A stretch of DNA of 64,000 bases from Brevibacterium antiquum CNRZ 918. Lineage in GTDB: Bacteria > Actinomycetota > Actinomycetes > Actinomycetales > Brevibacteriaceae. The stretch spans positions 434,001 through 498,000 of the forward strand of contig NZ_FXZD01000002.1 in NCBI RefSeq assembly GCF_900169145.1, given 5' to 3'. Made by a program: the position numbers and the translations under genes. Positions 29,005-39,866 of this stretch are shown in pieces. The notes beneath the pieces were generated by a model, which searched no databases, was not told the origin of the DNA, and worked only from the letters and a program-made list of their open reading frames with translations. Positions within the stretch are counted from its first letter, which is position 1. Each line of letters opens with the position of its first letter.

Positions 29005-29171
29005 TGCACCGCTGAAAAGCCTGGTGCCACCTGGCGTCCGAGGGATCAACTGATTCCGTCTGAGGGTGCCGACCGGCGACAGCCGTACCCGATGTTGATC
29101 GGTCGCGGCCACCGCCTAGGCGCTTGCTCACGAGGCAAGTGCGTAATCCAGAAGTCGAAAGGACTCAAGTG

Positions 29172-30464
29172 ATGACCGAAAACTCTAAGACCACGAAGCC
29201 CGACATCTTTGAAACCCGCGAATCAGAGGTGCGAGGATACTCGCGCTCCTGGCCCGCCACCTTTGCCAAGGCACAGGGTGCGAAGCAGTGGGGCGAAGAC
29301 GGCAAGGAATTCATCGATTTCTTCTCCGGCGCCGGAGCACTCAACTACGGGCACAACAACCCCGTCGTGATGAACCCTCTCATCGAGTACCTCCAGTCGG
29401 GTGCAGTCCTGCACTCGCTGGACATGAAGACACCGGCCAAGCGTGAGTTCCTCGAGACCTTCCAGGACCTCATCCTCAAGCCCCGCGGACTCGACTACAC
29501 CGTGATGTTCCCCGGACCAACGGGAACAAACACCGTCGAGGCTGCCCTCAAGCTGGCGCGCAAGGTCACCGGTCGTCAGCACATGCTGTCCTTCACCAAC
29601 GCATTCCACGGCATGACCCTGGGTTCGCTGTCGGTGACCGGTAACTCGATGAAGCGCGAAGGCGCAGGCATCCCGCTGACCAACAGCTCGAAGATTCCCT
29701 ATGACGATTACTTCGACGGCGAGATCCCTGACTTCCTGTGGCTCGAGAAGGTCCTCGAAGACTCCGGCTCAGGCGTCGACAAGCCGGCCGCTGTCATCGT
29801 TGAGACTGTGCAGGGCGAAGGCGGCCTCCGCGCCGCTCGTGCCGAATGGCTGCGCGAGCTGTCGAAGCTGACCAAGAAGCACGACATCCTGCTCATCGTC
29901 GATGACGTCCAGGCCGGCTGTGGCCGCACCGGTTCGTTCTTCAGCTTCGAAGAGGCTGGCATCGAGCCCGACATCGTCTGCCTGTCGAAGTCGATCTCCG
30001 GTTCGGGTCTGCCGATGGCACTGACCCTGTTCCGTCCTGAGCTCGACGTCTGGGAGGCCGGCGAGCACAACGGAACCTTCCGCGGAAACAACCCCGCATT
30101 CGTCACGGCGACCGCCGCGATCAAGAACTTCTGGGCCGACAACACGTTCCAGAACGAATTGGCCGACACGATCGCCGCACTGCACCAGCGCCTCGACTCG
30201 ATCGTGGAGAAGGCAGAGGGAGCATCCATCCGTGGACGCGGACTCCTCGCCGGACTGCACTTCGAGGATGACGAGGTCGCCGGAAAGATCGCAGCGTACG
30301 CATTCGACAACGGACTGCTCCTCGAGACCTCCGGTCCGAAGGATGAGGTCACGAAGATCATGCCTCCGCTGACTATCTCCTCGCACGATCTGGAGCAGGG
30401 CCTCGACATCATCGAGGCCGCTGTGCTGAAGTTCGCTCCGGCCGCAGAAACTGCGGCGGTCTGA
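29172..30464 (+). CDS. ectB: Diaminobutyrate-2-oxoglutarate transaminase
   Basis: A 430-residue class III PLP aminotransferase converting aspartate semialdehyde to diaminobutyrate. It begins [23 protein letters not shown]-binding features are [16 protein letters not shown], the aspartate of [15 protein letters not shown] and the lysine in [12 protein letters not shown] (about residue 273). A GAAAGGAC ribosome site precedes the ATG; the upstream in-frame ATG at 29124 lacks one. The gap of about 165 bases after ectA holds no ORF. Confidence 0.95.
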   Translation: MTENSKTTKPDIFETRESEVRGYSRSWPATFAKAQGAKQWGEDGKEFIDFFSGAGALNYGHNNPVVMNPLIEYLQSGAVLHSLDMKTPAKREFLETFQDLILKPRGLDYTVMFPGPTGTNTVEAALKLARKVTGRQHMLSFTNAFHGMTLGSLSVTGNSMKREGAGIPLTNSSKIPYDDYFDGEIPDFLWLEKVLEDSGSGVDKPAAVIVETVQGEGGLRAARAEWLRELSKLTKKHDILLIVDDVQAGCGRTGSFFSFEEAGIEPDIVCLSKSISGSGLPMALTLFRPELDVWEAGEHNGTFRGNNPAFVTATAAIKNFWADNTFQNELADTIAALHQRLDSIVEKAEGASIRGRGLLAGLHFEDDEVAGKIAAYAFDNGLLLETSGPKDEVTKIMPPLTISSHDLEQGLDIIEAAVLKFAPAAETAAV

Positions 30465-30544
30465 GCCTGCTCCCAGCTGAGCGCGAGAGCCTGAAAAACA
30501 GAGCTTCGGTTCGCCGAGACTCAATCATGAAACTTGTATGACGC

Positions 30545-30588
30545 GTTGCCGGTGGATCTCTCGACTTTTCGACTGATGCACCGGCAAC
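30545..30588 (+). repeat. Hairpin between ectB and ectC
   Basis: GTTGCCGGTG pairs with CACCGGCAAC around a 24-base loop, 32 bases before ectC. It may modulate relative expression within the operon. Confidence 0.5.
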
Positions 30589-30619
30589 CCGTCTGATAGA
30601 CCACTCGAAAGGACCACGA

Positions 30620-31012
30620 ATGTACGTAGTCAACCGCGATGACCTCAATGACACCGACCGCGACATCAAGTCGGAGACCTGGCGCAGCCGCCGCATGGTG
30701 CTGGGCAAGGAACGCGTCGGATTCTCGCTCCACGACACCGTGATCTACGCCGGCACCACCTCGACCTTTCACTACCAGAACCACGTCGAAGCCGTGTACT
30801 GCGTGCAGGGCAAAGGCACTCTGACCGACCTGGAGACCGGCAAGGAATACCCACTGTCCGATGGCACCATGTACCTGCTCGACGGTCATGAGAAGCACAC
30901 CGTCGTGGCTGAAGAAGAGCTGCGCATGGCCTGCGTGTTCAACCCGCCGGTCACCGGTCGTGAGACCCACGACGAGAACGGCGTCTACCCGCTCATCGTC
31001 GAAGAGGACTGA
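30620..31012 (+). CDS. ectC: L-ectoine synthase
   Basis: A 130-residue cupin that cyclises N-acetyl-diaminobutyrate to ectoine. It starts [16 protein letters not shown], with [22 protein letters not shown], the metal-site region [19 protein letters not shown] and [18 protein letters not shown] ribosome site is present. No ectD hydroxylase or dedicated aspartokinase follows, so ectoine rather than hydroxyectoine is the predicted product of this locus. Confidence 0.96.
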   Translation: MYVVNRDDLNDTDRDIKSETWRSRRMVLGKERVGFSLHDTVIYAGTTSTFHYQNHVEAVYCVQGKGTLTDLETGKEYPLSDGTMYLLDGHEKHTVVAEEELRMACVFNPPVTGRETHDENGVYPLIVEED

Positions 31013-31103
31013 AGTCCTCCCCCTGAGCTGAAGAGCTCTACTCGCCGAGGTTGCCCGCTGTCTGATCGGTGACCGACGCATCGTCCGGCCTCTGGACACC
31101 ATG

Positions 31104-31177
31104 ACTGGTGGTCACGGAATCGAGGAAGATCCGCAATCTGCGGGTTTCACCGAGGTTCCGCGACCACCAGTTTTTTT
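31104..31177 (+). terminator. Rho-independent terminator of ectABC
   Basis: ACTGGTGGTC-a-CGGAA (31104-31119) pairs with TTCCG-c-GACCACCAGT (31156-31171) and is followed directly by a run of seven T. It is the clearest U-tailed terminator in the window. Confidence 0.85.
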
Positions 31178-31327
31178 GCATGCAGCTGCTGGTGCGTGAT
31201 CAGACTTCAGCTGTGATATTATTCGGCTTATTGACACTTCAAGTATCGTAACGATGCCTGCCGACTGACACTTTCCAAGACTCCGACTCTGGCATCCCTC
31301 TGTTCAATTCCACTATCTGGAGTCTCC

Positions 31328-32041
31328 ATGAAGTTCATCAGGCGTGCCCTCGTCTCAGCTATTGCCGCTGTGGCACTTATTGTCGGTCCAGCTGTTTCCG
31401 CTGAGGCGGCTGGCACCTCGTTCGATGTTACGAAGCTGTCGGCTGACAACGTCGTCGTCTCCGCCTGGGACTGCAAGAAGACGAATGTCTCCATGAAACA
31501 TAAGAAGTCGAAGGTGGACGACTGGGACGTCGAGACCAAAATCTATGGAAAGCACGGGCTCTCAGACTGGGCGGACTTCTCGTCATATGGCGGCAGCACG
31601 AAGGACCGCATCTCCATCTGCCCGACGTCTGATGGGCTCGGAAAGTACACCCTCGGTCCGTCCGAGATTTCTGCCTACTACTACGGGGGCTATGACTACG
31701 ACGAATACGGTGAGGTCGAGCGCGCCGACCACACCAAGGGCAGCTTCTACGTCCGCGGAAAGTCCTATGCTTCGCTCGCAGCCAAGCGCAGCGGCAAAAC
31801 CGTCACTCTGACGTCGAAGACGAAGGTCTACAATCCCGAGAAGTACGACAAGGTCAGCTACAGCCCGAAAGTGAAGTTCCAGGTAAAGTCCGGGAGCAAA
31901 TGGAAGACCATCAAGACGGTGACCGCAAAGAAGGGCAAGGCCACGTACAAGGTCAAGACGACGAGCAAGAAGACCTACCGCGTGACCTTCAGCCAGGTGA
32001 GCTGGGCGACCGGAGCCACCTCGAAATCTGCCAAGAGGTGA
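31328..32041 (+). CDS. Secreted protein of unknown function
   Basis: A 237-residue protein with a Sec signal peptide (MKFIRRALVSAIAAVALIVG, likely cut after AEA near residue 27). The mature part is Lys/Ser/Thr/Tyr-rich, with repeated beta-strand patterns such as SGKTVTLTSKTKVY and SKWKTIKTVTAKKGKATYKV, suggesting one or two Ig-like or sandwich domains. I recognise no named family and no cysteine or LPxTG anchor. It may bind cell-wall or surface polymers. A TGGAG ribosome site precedes the ATG; a TTGACA lies at 31231. Confidence 0.75.
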   Translation: MKFIRRALVSAIAAVALIVGPAVSAEAAGTSFDVTKLSADNVVVSAWDCKKTNVSMKHKKSKVDDWDVETKIYGKHGLSDWADFSSYGGSTKDRISICPTSDGLGKYTLGPSEISAYYYGGYDYDEYGEVERADHTKGSFYVRGKSYASLAAKRSGKTVTLTSKTKVYNPEKYDKVSYSPKVKFQVKSGSKWKTIKTVTAKKGKATYKVKTTSKKTYRVTFSQVSWATGATSKSAKR

Positions 32042-32088
32042 CCTCGAAGTCCTCAATGAGGTAGGTGCTCATAGGCGCAGACCGAGGC

Positions 32089-32128
32089 AGAACGGCCCGA
32101 GCAGCTCTCAGACGCCTTGGGCCGTTCT
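32089..32128 (+). terminator. Hairpin after the secreted-protein gene
   Basis: AGAACGGCCC pairs with GGGCCGTTCT around a 20-base loop; a short AT-rich tail (catatt) follows. Confidence 0.6.
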
Positions 32129-32277
32129 CATATTCCGGGCCTTCCCAGGCAGCATTCACGCTCTGTCTACTCGCGCATCACTGGCTCCTGGCCCACGAAG
32201 TCTAGTGTGAGCCGCATTGGACTGCAGCTTCGGCTGCTCGCCGCCATCGTGAGCTGTCATCCCCGGAGGAGCCCGAC

Positions 32278-33093
32278 ATGCCGATCACACTGATAAATGA
32301 CTCCGCCGCGGAGGTCACGCACGCTCGTGTTCCACCGCTGGTCGTCGCTCACCGAGGGGCGTCCGTGCAGCATCCCGAGAATACGATCCCTGCCTTCGTC
32401 GCCGGAATCGACCAGGGTGCAGACATGATCGAGACCGACGTGCACCTGAACCGGGACGGCGATCTCATCGTCATCCACGACGACACCTTCGACCGCACCA
32501 CGAACGTCCGCACGCTCCACCCTGACCGTGCCGAGATCAGCGTGAGTGGCATGACGACGGCAGAGATCGCTGCCCTGGACGCGGGCAGCTGGAAGGGGGC
32601 ATCCTTCGCCGGGGTCACCGTCCCTCACCTCGCGGAAGTGCTGGATCTGGTGCACACAACCCGCACCGGTCTGCTCCTCGAAGTCAAGCAACCCGCCCGG
32701 TACCCTGGAATCGCCGAGGCTATTGCCGAGTCCCTGAGATCCGTGCCCGGATATCTTGAGCGGGCTCTGGCCGCAGCACTGCTCGTCGTCCAGTCCGCAG
32801 ACTGGAGCTTCGTCCGCGAGTTCCACGAGCTGGCGCCGGAGATTCCCGTCGGGATACTGGGTCGACCCAGCCTGGCCGAGGTGCGCGAATTCGCCACCTG
32901 GGCCGATCAGATCAACTCCGAGTACACCGCGGTCGATCCGATCTATCTGGACTTCGTCCACGAGCTCGGAATGTCGAGCCTGGTCTGGACCGTCGACAGT
33001 GTCGACGACATGGAGAAGGCCATCGACCTCGGAGCTGATGGCATCATCACCAACCTGCCCGATCGTCTCGTGCAGTTGGTTGAGGAGATCTGA
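32278..33093 (+). CDS. Glycerophosphodiester phosphodiesterase
   Basis: A 271-residue GDPD TIM-barrel enzyme. Catalytic residues are in VAHRGASVQHPENTIPAF (His, Arg, Glu), the metal-binding ETDVHLNRDGDLIVIHDD, and later LLLEVKQP and VWTVDS. It splits glycerophosphodiesters to an alcohol and glycerol-3-phosphate. No signal peptide is seen, so it is probably cytoplasmic (UgpQ-like). A GGAGGAG ribosome site precedes the ATG. It ends 6 bases before the converging FMN-binding gene. Confidence 0.92.
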   Translation: MPITLINDSAAEVTHARVPPLVVAHRGASVQHPENTIPAFVAGIDQGADMIETDVHLNRDGDLIVIHDDTFDRTTNVRTLHPDRAEISVSGMTTAEIAALDAGSWKGASFAGVTVPHLAEVLDLVHTTRTGLLLEVKQPARYPGIAEAIAESLRSVPGYLERALAAALLVVQSADWSFVREFHELAPEIPVGILGRPSLAEVREFATWADQINSEYTAVDPIYLDFVHELGMSSLVWTVDSVDDMEKAIDLGADGIITNLPDRLVQLVEEI

Positions 33094-33099
33094 GTCCGG

Positions 33100-33558
33100 T
33101 CATTCCCGCGGTGCGCGCGCCACGTGACTCAGCGGGGTCTCCCAGGCGGCGGAATCCGTCACTGGGAAGCGCCTGCCAGACACATCCTCGGCGGTGATCC
33201 GGATGAAGCGGTTCTTTGCTCCGGGCTGCCAGGGGAACACATCGAGGGCGACGGTCTCCCGCAGTTCATCCGGGTCGTTGATCACCTTCGCCTGGCCCTT
33301 GAGTACGACGCTCCAGGCGGTGTCGGTCTCGGGTTCGTACCCGTCGACCTCGAACGCCGTCGCCGGGTGCTCGCAGATGGCGTCGACCTTCGTTCCCTCT
33401 CCGGAGCGGAAGACGATCGCCGAGTGCTCGACGGCGTAGTTGACGGGGAAGATGTCGGGTCCGTCTGGGCCGATGACTGCCAGGCACCCGATCGTCGTAC
33501 TGCGGAGATATTCCCAGCAGTCGTTGATGTCCAAGATCATGTTCGACTTCGCGTCCAT
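33100..33558 (-). CDS. Pyridoxamine-5'-phosphate-oxidase-like FMN-binding protein
   Basis: A 152-residue split-barrel protein. It shows CWEYLRSTTIGCLAVIGPDG, DIFPVNYAVEHSAIVFRSGE with GTK, and GWSVVLKG-like AWSVVLKGQAKVI, typical of small FMN- or F420-binding reductases of the PNPOx superfamily. I chose the ATG at 33558 because GGAGAGGAAG precedes it; the frame extends upstream without a site. The substrate is unknown. Confidence 0.85.
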   Translation of the reverse strand: MDAKSNMILDINDCWEYLRSTTIGCLAVIGPDGPDIFPVNYAVEHSAIVFRSGEGTKVDAICEHPATAFEVDGYEPETDTAWSVVLKGQAKVINDPDELRETVALDVFPWQPGAKNRFIRITAEDVSGRRFPVTDSAAWETPLSHVARAPRE

Positions 33559-33786
33559 CTCTCTTCCTCTCCTCGGGGCGGAAGGATGCCACGTGAGCGG
33601 GGCATCGCCATCACCAGGTTCTACGAAGTGTAGATTAAAGCGGCTCACAAGGGAACGATGAGCCACAGTCTGGTCTCTGCCATCTCAGCAACGTCCGCCG
33701 CACAGCACATCTTCAGCCATCCAGTGAGACCATCGAGAGACAACACGATTTGAGATCACGATTGAAGAGTACGGAGGAGACAGCTT

Positions 33787-34581
33787 ATGCGTATGCCTGA
33801 CAAAGTGGTCGTGATCACCGGTGGCGCCAGCGGAATAGGCCTGGCGGCGGCACATCGCTTCGCCGCCGAAGGCGCGTCCGTCGTCATCGGCGATTTGGAC
33901 GAGAAGCACGCCCAGGCCGCGGCCCAGGAGATCACCGACGCTGGTGGAACCGCGATCGGGGTCGCCGTGAATGTGCTTGAGGAAGCATCGATTGCCGCAC
34001 TCATCGCCCGGGCTGTCGATGAGTTCGGCAGCCTGCACGTACTGTGCAATCACGTCGGGGGCAGCAATCCGCGCAAGGACCTGGACCTGCTGCGGATGGA
34101 CATGGATGAGTTCGACAAAACCATGGCCCTGAACGTGCGCAGCACGGTGCTCGGGTCCCGATTGGCGCTGCCGCACATGATCGAAGCCGGCGGCGGGTCC
34201 ATCATCAACACCGCATCGGTCGGCGGGCTCTCAGGGGACTATCTGCAATCCGCCTACGGCACCGCCAAGGCGGCGGTGATCCGTCTGACCCAGTACATCG
34301 CTACGCAGTACGGCCCCCAGATGGTGCGCTGCAACGCGGTGGCACCGGGCGCCATCTCCACCCCGGCACTGCGGGACAATCTCTCCGAGGACGAGATCGA
34401 GGCCATCAAGGGGCACAATGCGCTCCCATTCCTCGGCGAAGCGGAGGACATCGCCAATACGATGCTCTTCTTGGCCTCGGACGAGTCCCGCTACCTGACC
34501 GGTCAGCTCCTCGTCGTCGACGGGGGCATGAGCAGTCACAGCTCCATTGCTGAAGACCGTCGAGGCTTCATGCCCAATTGA
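33787..34581 (+). CDS. SDR-family oxidoreductase
   Basis: A 264-residue SDR with TGGASGIGLAAAHRFA at the N-terminus, an acidic NAD-selecting GDLDEK, a catalytic serine in NTASVGG and YGTAKAAVIRL. The usual NNAG is replaced by CNHVGG, a variation seen in some family branches. ACGGAGGAGA precedes the ATG. It is followed after 54 bases by the DUF255 gene on the same strand, possibly co-transcribed, although their roles are not obviously related. Confidence 0.88.
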   Translation: MRMPDKVVVITGGASGIGLAAAHRFAAEGASVVIGDLDEKHAQAAAQEITDAGGTAIGVAVNVLEEASIAALIARAVDEFGSLHVLCNHVGGSNPRKDLDLLRMDMDEFDKTMALNVRSTVLGSRLALPHMIEAGGGSIINTASVGGLSGDYLQSAYGTAKAAVIRLTQYIATQYGPQMVRCNAVAPGAISTPALRDNLSEDEIEAIKGHNALPFLGEAEDIANTMLFLASDESRYLTGQLLVVDGGMSSHSSIAEDRRGFMPN

Positions 34582-34635
34582 GGATGCCCGCAGCCGCGAA
34601 CATGATGCAGCTACCCCGCGTTTGGAGTAACACCG

Positions 34636-36987
34636 ATGACGAATCGACTGAAGAGCACGACCAGCCCCTACCTGCGCCAGCATTCCGAGAATCCGGTTGA
34701 CTGGTGGCCCTGGAGCAAAGAGGCCCTCGCCGAGGCGGCCCGCCGAGACGTGCCACTGCTGATCTCGATCGGTTACTCCACATGCCATTGGTGCCACGTC
34801 ATGGCCCACGAATCCTTCGAGGACGAGGCCATTGCGCGCGTCATCAATGAGAACTTCCTCCCGATCAAGATCGACCGCGAAGAGCTGCCGGACATCGACG
34901 CCTATTACATGAACGCCCTCCAGGCGATGCGCGGCCAGGGCGGGTGGCCGATGACGATCTTCGCTACCCCCAAGGGCAGTCCCTTCTATGCCGGGACGTA
35001 CTTCCCGCCGGCACCGCGGGGGAACCTGCCTGCGTTCACGCAGGTGCTCGGCGCCGTGTCACAGTCGTGGACGGATCGCCGCGCCGAGGTGAACGAGATG
35101 ACCCAGCGCATGGATCGTGGGCTGGCCGATATGGCCAGCGCCGTCTCTGACGCACTGCCTGCCGAAGCCGCATCCGAACTGCTCAGCGCCGAGGAACTCG
35201 ACTCGGCAGCCGAGTCCCTGCTCGACTCCTACGACCCGGCGTGGGGTGGGTTCGGCAAGGCACCGAAGTTCCCACCGCTGATGAACCTCATGCAGCTCCT
35301 GGCCACGTTCGTACGCTTGGGTGGGACCACCTCGGCGAGGGAGAAGGCACTTGGGCCTGACATGGTCGACCGGTTGGGCGCAGACGGGCACCTTGAAGGC
35401 GAACTCGTCCTCGACTGCCTCATCGCGGCCCGCAGCACCTTCGCGCGGATCGCCAGCGGCGGCATGCGTGACCAGGTGCGCGGCGGCATCGCCCGCTACA
35501 GCGTCGACCGGCAGTGGTTCGTGCCGCACTTCGAGAAGATGGCCTACGACAATGCGCTCTACCTGCGCGCCGTCGTCGTGTGGGCGAAGGTCGAACGCGC
35601 CCTCAACCCGGATTCGAAGTGGCTGGCGCTGGCCGAACGCGAAGTCACCGACACCGCGAACTTCCTCACCGCGGACATGTCCGATGGTGACCGCTTCATC
35701 GCAGCGCTCGACGCTGACTCACTCAATGCTGAGGGAGTGATGGAGGAAGGCGCCGCGTACGTCGTCACACCCGAGGAGTTCGCCGAGGTGGGGGAGGACG
35801 GCCTGCTGCAGCTCGTCGATTCGCCCGCCGCCGGAGAGCTCTCCGGTTCCGTCGTCGCCGCCATCCGCATCATCGACTGGCTGGGCATGGACGATGTGCC
35901 CTTCGACGAGGAGCACCCGGCCCCGTGGACCACCTCGGCGACGGTCGCACAGCAGGACAGACTCAGAGAACTGCTGGCTCAGCGACCCCAGCCCGCACGG
36001 GACGAGAAGACGATCACCGAATGGAATTCGCTGGCGATCACGGCACTGGCCGAAGCAGCGCTGTACACCGGTGGTGTCGACGAGGCGGGTGCTGGTGCTG
36101 GTGAGCCCGGCGTGGGGCGCACCGGAGTAAGTGGCACCGGCGATTCCGCAGTCGCCGATTCGGCGGTGAACTGGGGGAGTGCGGCGATGCATCTGTGGGA
36201 CGCGATGCTGGCACGCTTCGGCGACTCCGCTGCAGGCAGTGACCGCGACTCGGACGTGAGCGCCGATAGTTCCAGCGCCAGTTCGGATACGGGGCTCCAT
36301 GTCCGCCGCAGCTTCACCGGTGACAGGCCGGGACCAGGCCAAGCCGGACTCGCTGACTGGGCACAGTTCATCACCGCCGGCATCACGGTCAGCCAACTGC
36401 CGGACGCATCGGTGCAGGTGAGCGATCTGATGTCTGCGAGCGCGACGATGTTCACAGACTTCACCGCCGAGGGCGAAACGCTCGAGGTCTTCGACTACAT
36501 GGGCGACGAGATCCTGGGTGTGAGAGCTTCCGACCCGGTGGACAACACAGTGCCCTCCGGCAGATCCGCCGCAGCAGAAGTCGCACTCCTGCTCGCGGAG
36601 ATCGGTGTGGAGGGCAGCTCTGAGGCTGGTTCGACGGGCACCGCTCCGGCTGAAGGCTTGAGCACAAGCGGGCTTCTGGATCTGCGCGACCGTCTGCTCG
36701 GCGTCTATCGGGCGCTCGCCGGTCGAGCTCCTCGCGGCTGTGGCCACGCGCTGTGGCAGTCAGAACGGGCACTCAACCCGGTTCGCGTCGCCACCCGTGA
36801 TGCTGCGCTGTCCAGTATCGCGGCCAGGCATCCGGCGGTCGCGCTGATCACTCGTTCAACTGGCGTTCCAGCCGAAAGCGGTGGCGAGGTCGAGGTGCCC
36901 GACGGCACTGCCATCGTCTGCCGGGGAACGCAGTGCTCGCTGCCTGTGACCACGGTTGAGGAGCTGATAGGACTGCTGGATACCTGA
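34636..36987 (+). CDS. DUF255 thioredoxin-fold protein (YyaL/SPATA20-like)
   Basis: A 783-residue protein. The N-terminal DUF255 thioredoxin-like domain is clear: [18 protein letters not shown], then a CxxC in [16 protein letters not shown], and [12 protein letters not shown] long (alpha/alpha)6-barrel region follows (KPPKFP-like [39 protein letters not shown]). Two Ser/Asp/Gly-rich insertions lie at about 36070-36190 and 36225-36300. The family is widespread but lacks a firm function; redox or sugar-related activity has been suggested. Confidence 0.88.
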   Translation: MTNRLKSTTSPYLRQHSENPVDWWPWSKEALAEAARRDVPLLISIGYSTCHWCHVMAHESFEDEAIARVINENFLPIKIDREELPDIDAYYMNALQAMRGQGGWPMTIFATPKGSPFYAGTYFPPAPRGNLPAFTQVLGAVSQSWTDRRAEVNEMTQRMDRGLADMASAVSDALPAEAASELLSAEELDSAAESLLDSYDPAWGGFGKAPKFPPLMNLMQLLATFVRLGGTTSAREKALGPDMVDRLGADGHLEGELVLDCLIAARSTFARIASGGMRDQVRGGIARYSVDRQWFVPHFEKMAYDNALYLRAVVVWAKVERALNPDSKWLALAEREVTDTANFLTADMSDGDRFIAALDADSLNAEGVMEEGAAYVVTPEEFAEVGEDGLLQLVDSPAAGELSGSVVAAIRIIDWLGMDDVPFDEEHPAPWTTSATVAQQDRLRELLAQRPQPARDEKTITEWNSLAITALAEAALYTGGVDEAGAGAGEPGVGRTGVSGTGDSAVADSAVNWGSAAMHLWDAMLARFGDSAAGSDRDSDVSADSSSASSDTGLHVRRSFTGDRPGPGQAGLADWAQFITAGITVSQLPDASVQVSDLMSASATMFTDFTAEGETLEVFDYMGDEILGVRASDPVDNTVPSGRSAAAEVALLLAEIGVEGSSEAGSTGTAPAEGLSTSGLLDLRDRLLGVYRALAGRAPRGCGHALWQSERALNPVRVATRDAALSSIAARHPAVALITRSTGVPAESGGEVEVPDGTAIVCRGTQCSLPVTTVEELIGLLDT

Positions 36988-37017
36988 GGCACCTCCGCAG
37001 TCGAACAGGTGCTCGCT

Positions 37018-38784
37018 TCAGTCGACGAGGTGCAGTCCCCGGAAGCGGTTGAGGGCGGCCGCGATCTCCTGCGGGCGGGGTCGGGCGACGTGTCCCGGGT
37101 GGTCGCGGTTGCCGGTCAGACCGTCGACCCCCTGCGCATCGAGCATGTCTTCGACCTCCGCCAGAGCCTCGGTGAGTGAGACCCGGTCGTCGAAGATCTC
37201 TGACATGTATTCGAGTGCCTCGGCGATGCCCGTGGTCTGCTGTGGGTCGACGATTTGGGAGACGGCGGACAGGTCGATGAAGGCCTTGCCGAACTGGACC
37301 TGGCCCAACCCTTTCGCCTTCGCTGACTTCGTCTTCGAGCTGGGACGCAGTGCCTTCGCCGTCGGGATTCGGGGCTGTGGGGTGGTGAATACCTCTCCAG
37401 CCGTTTCGGCAGCCGCTTCGGCCGGGTTGCGCGGTGCACTCACGTCCGAATCGTCCCCCACCTCGGCGCTGTCCGGCTCGACACTGCCGGTCAGGTCCGC
37501 AGCGCTCACACCGACGAGTTCATGCGCTGTCTCGGTGACCTCCTGAGGCACGTAGGCGTCGAGGGCGATGACATGGTCTGCGACCTCGAAGAACGCACTC
37601 GAACCACCGGCGACCAGCACTGTGGACACGCCTCGGCGGGTGAAAAGCGGCCGGATGCGGTCGACGAACGGGGTGATGGGTTCGCGGTCGGCCGGGATCA
37701 GCGCCCGCATCCGATCGTCGCGGATCATGAAGTTCGTCGCCGAGGTGTCCTCGTCGATGAGCAGCGAACGTGCACCGACCTCCACGGCCTCAACGAGGTT
37801 GGCCGCCTGTGACGTGGACCCGCTCGCGTTCGTGGAGGTGAAAGCTCGTGTGTCAGTGCCGGATGGCAGATTGTTGATGAAGGGTGAGATGTCGTCGCCG
37901 GTGACGGCGCGACCGTCCTCGGCCCGGATGGAGGTGGCACTGGGTTCCGTGATGACCCATTCCCGGCCGTCGCCTGCGATATGCGGGTAGACGCCGCGCT
38001 CGAGAGCGCGCAGAATCGTCGACTTCCCGTGATAGCCGCCGCCGACGATGACTGTGACGCCACGCGGGATCGCCATGCCTGTGAGACTGCGTCCGCTCGA
38101 GAGCGTGACGGTGTGCTCGAGTGATGCCGGGCTGCTGAAGGCCACGGCGCTGGAATCCATCGGCAGATCCGAATCGCCGGAGCGCCTCGGCAGGATCGCA
38201 CCGTTGCCGATGAACGCGAGGAGGCCTTCCTCGCCGAGGCGGTTGCGCAGTTCCAGCTGATCTCGGTGGAGCTGAACATGCTCGCGCAGATCGTCGCCGG
38301 AGAGATTTGAGTGGACGAACATCGCCTGGGCTAGCTCGGGGACATCGCGGGTGAGGATGTCGGCAGCCTGGTGCCCCAGGATGCGTCTGCCGCGAGCCGG
38401 GAGATTGACGAGCAGACGCGCCTCGAGTCCCTCGTCATCGATGACGACATTGGTGCGCTCAAGCACCTCCTGGCCCGGGCGTCCGAGGATGATCGCGCGC
38501 CGGTCATTGCGGTGCAGGAACGAATCGCCGACGCGGAAGAGGAAATCAGAGGCCGCGATGCGATCCGTGCGTTCGGTGGTGATATCAGTGGGGAACCCCG
38601 CCTCGGCGCGGTTGATCCTGATCCGGACCTTCGACGGCGATGCGAAAGGGTCAACCTGGACCCGGTCGATGAACACGGTGACCGGCCCGAACTCGTAGCT
38701 GCCACGGATCTGCTTGTAGTTTCCGTAGCTGCGGCCATCGAGGCTGTGCAGGGTGGAGGCGAGATTCGATCGTTGGGAGTTCAT
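37018..38784 (-). CDS. ABC-ATPase domain protein (PF09818-like)
   Basis: A 588-residue predicted P-loop ATPase. The N-terminus (SLDGRSYGNYKQIRGSYEFG) and the unusual P-loop GGGYHGKSTILRALE (about residue 250) with LLIDEDTSATNFMIRDDRM identify the conserved ABC-ATPase family found across bacteria without known role. A lysine/proline-rich stretch (about 470-500) precedes a helical C-terminus. It is not a transporter subunit. A TAGCAT box 7 bases before the ATG indicates a leaderless transcript. Converges on the DUF255 gene with a 30-base gap. Confidence 0.85.
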   Translation of the reverse strand: MNSQRSNLASTLHSLDGRSYGNYKQIRGSYEFGPVTVFIDRVQVDPFASPSKVRIRINRAEAGFPTDITTERTDRIAASDFLFRVGDSFLHRNDRRAIILGRPGQEVLERTNVVIDDEGLEARLLVNLPARGRRILGHQAADILTRDVPELAQAMFVHSNLSGDDLREHVQLHRDQLELRNRLGEEGLLAFIGNGAILPRRSGDSDLPMDSSAVAFSSPASLEHTVTLSSGRSLTGMAIPRGVTVIVGGGYHGKSTILRALERGVYPHIAGDGREWVITEPSATSIRAEDGRAVTGDDISPFINNLPSGTDTRAFTSTNASGSTSQAANLVEAVEVGARSLLIDEDTSATNFMIRDDRMRALIPADREPITPFVDRIRPLFTRRGVSTVLVAGGSSAFFEVADHVIALDAYVPQEVTETAHELVGVSAADLTGSVEPDSAEVGDDSDVSAPRNPAEAAAETAGEVFTTPQPRIPTAKALRPSSKTKSAKAKGLGQVQFGKAFIDLSAVSQIVDPQQTTGIAEALEYMSEIFDDRVSLTEALAEVEDMLDAQGVDGLTGNRDHPGHVARPRPQEIAAALNRFRGLHLVD

Positions 38785-38791
38785 GCGTGGA

Positions 38792-38797
38792 ATGCTA
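38792..38797 (-). promoter_or_regulatory. -10 box of a leaderless promoter for the ABC-ATPase gene
   Basis: On the minus strand TAGCAT is followed by 7 bases (tccacgc) and the ATG at 38784. Confidence 0.5.
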
Positions 38798-38904
38798 CTT
38801 GATCGAGGTCAGCAGAGGCCAAGACAGGACCCGCCGTCCCGCGCTTCGCCAGGGCCGGTCGCCTCGGATCCATTTCGCGAACCAGGCTGTCGTTGGCTCC
38901 GAGA

Positions 38905-39693
38905 TCAGCCGCGTTCGCGCCCCAGATAGTACGCGGCGGCGTTGTCCCAGAACACGGCGGTGAGTTCCTCAGATGACAGGGTGTCACGGATGATGTCGAA
39001 GTCCGCGTTCTCGAACGGTCGGGGTGCCCTGGTGGAGGGCAGATCGGTTCCCACCATGAGTGCTGAAGGATCGACGTCGACGATAGCTCGCATCGCGGCG
39101 GCAGCATCGAGTTCGATGCGGCCGAAACCTGTCGCCTTCACCTTCACGCCTTGTTCAACCAGCTTCAGCAGGGCGGGCAGTCCGTCGCTGTGCATGCCGA
39201 AATGGTCAATGCTCACGGCAGGCAGCCCGGCGATGCGATGACTGAGGTCTTCATCGATGGTGCGGGCATCGACGTAGAGCTCCGAGTGCCACCCAGCGAG
39301 ATCATGGACCCGTCGGGCCATATGGTCAAGATCGACCAGGGCTGCGGATCCGCCTCGAGCGACGTTGAAGCGCAGTGCTTTCACGCCGTTACGGTCGAGC
39401 TCGAGGATGCGATCGTCGGACGTGTCGGCTGGAAGCTGAGTGACGCCGACGAAATCGGGGCCAAGAGTACTCAAGGCGTCGACCAGGAAACACTGATCGA
39501 ACCCTTGGAACGATCCAGAGACCACTGCTCCACCGGCAATGCCCAGGCCACCGGCAATGCGCAGGCCACCGACGCGCATCAGATAGTCCTCGACCGTGAA
39601 GGGGTCGGGCAGGTAGCCGTTGTTCTCGACCAGAGGATGTTTCGGATCGATGATGTGCAGGTGCGCGTCGAAGACCGGGGTCGCAGAAACCAT
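38905..39693 (-). CDS. Amidohydrolase_2 family metal-dependent hydrolase
   Basis: A 262-residue TIM-barrel hydrolase. It has FDAHLHIIDP at the N-terminus, SIDHFGMHSDGLPALL mid-protein and the late aspartate in LMVGTDLPSTRAPRP, as in 2-pyrone-4,6-dicarboxylate lactonase and related enzymes. I chose the ATG at 39693 because GGAGAGGTGGAGG lies before it. A small tandem duplication gives GGLRIAGGLGIAGGAV. Substrate unknown; the gene stands alone between two other minus-strand genes. Confidence 0.85.
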   Translation of the reverse strand: MVSATPVFDAHLHIIDPKHPLVENNGYLPDPFTVEDYLMRVGGLRIAGGLGIAGGAVVSGSFQGFDQCFLVDALSTLGPDFVGVTQLPADTSDDRILELDRNGVKALRFNVARGGSAALVDLDHMARRVHDLAGWHSELYVDARTIDEDLSHRIAGLPAVSIDHFGMHSDGLPALLKLVEQGVKVKATGFGRIELDAAAAMRAIVDVDPSALMVGTDLPSTRAPRPFENADFDIIRDTLSSEELTAVFWDNAAAYYLGRERG

Positions 39694-39866
39694 GGCCTCC
39701 ACCTCTCCTCGTGTTCGGCAAGTCACGTTTCATTTCAATGAATGGCGCCACGGCAGCCGCAACGTTCACCTTCTGCTAAGCGGTCCTGTCGGAAGTCTCG
39801 CCCCGACCGTTCTGGCGGCAGCTGCCTCCTCGGTTGAGCCCCGTAAGTTCGCCGAAAGGGATCGGT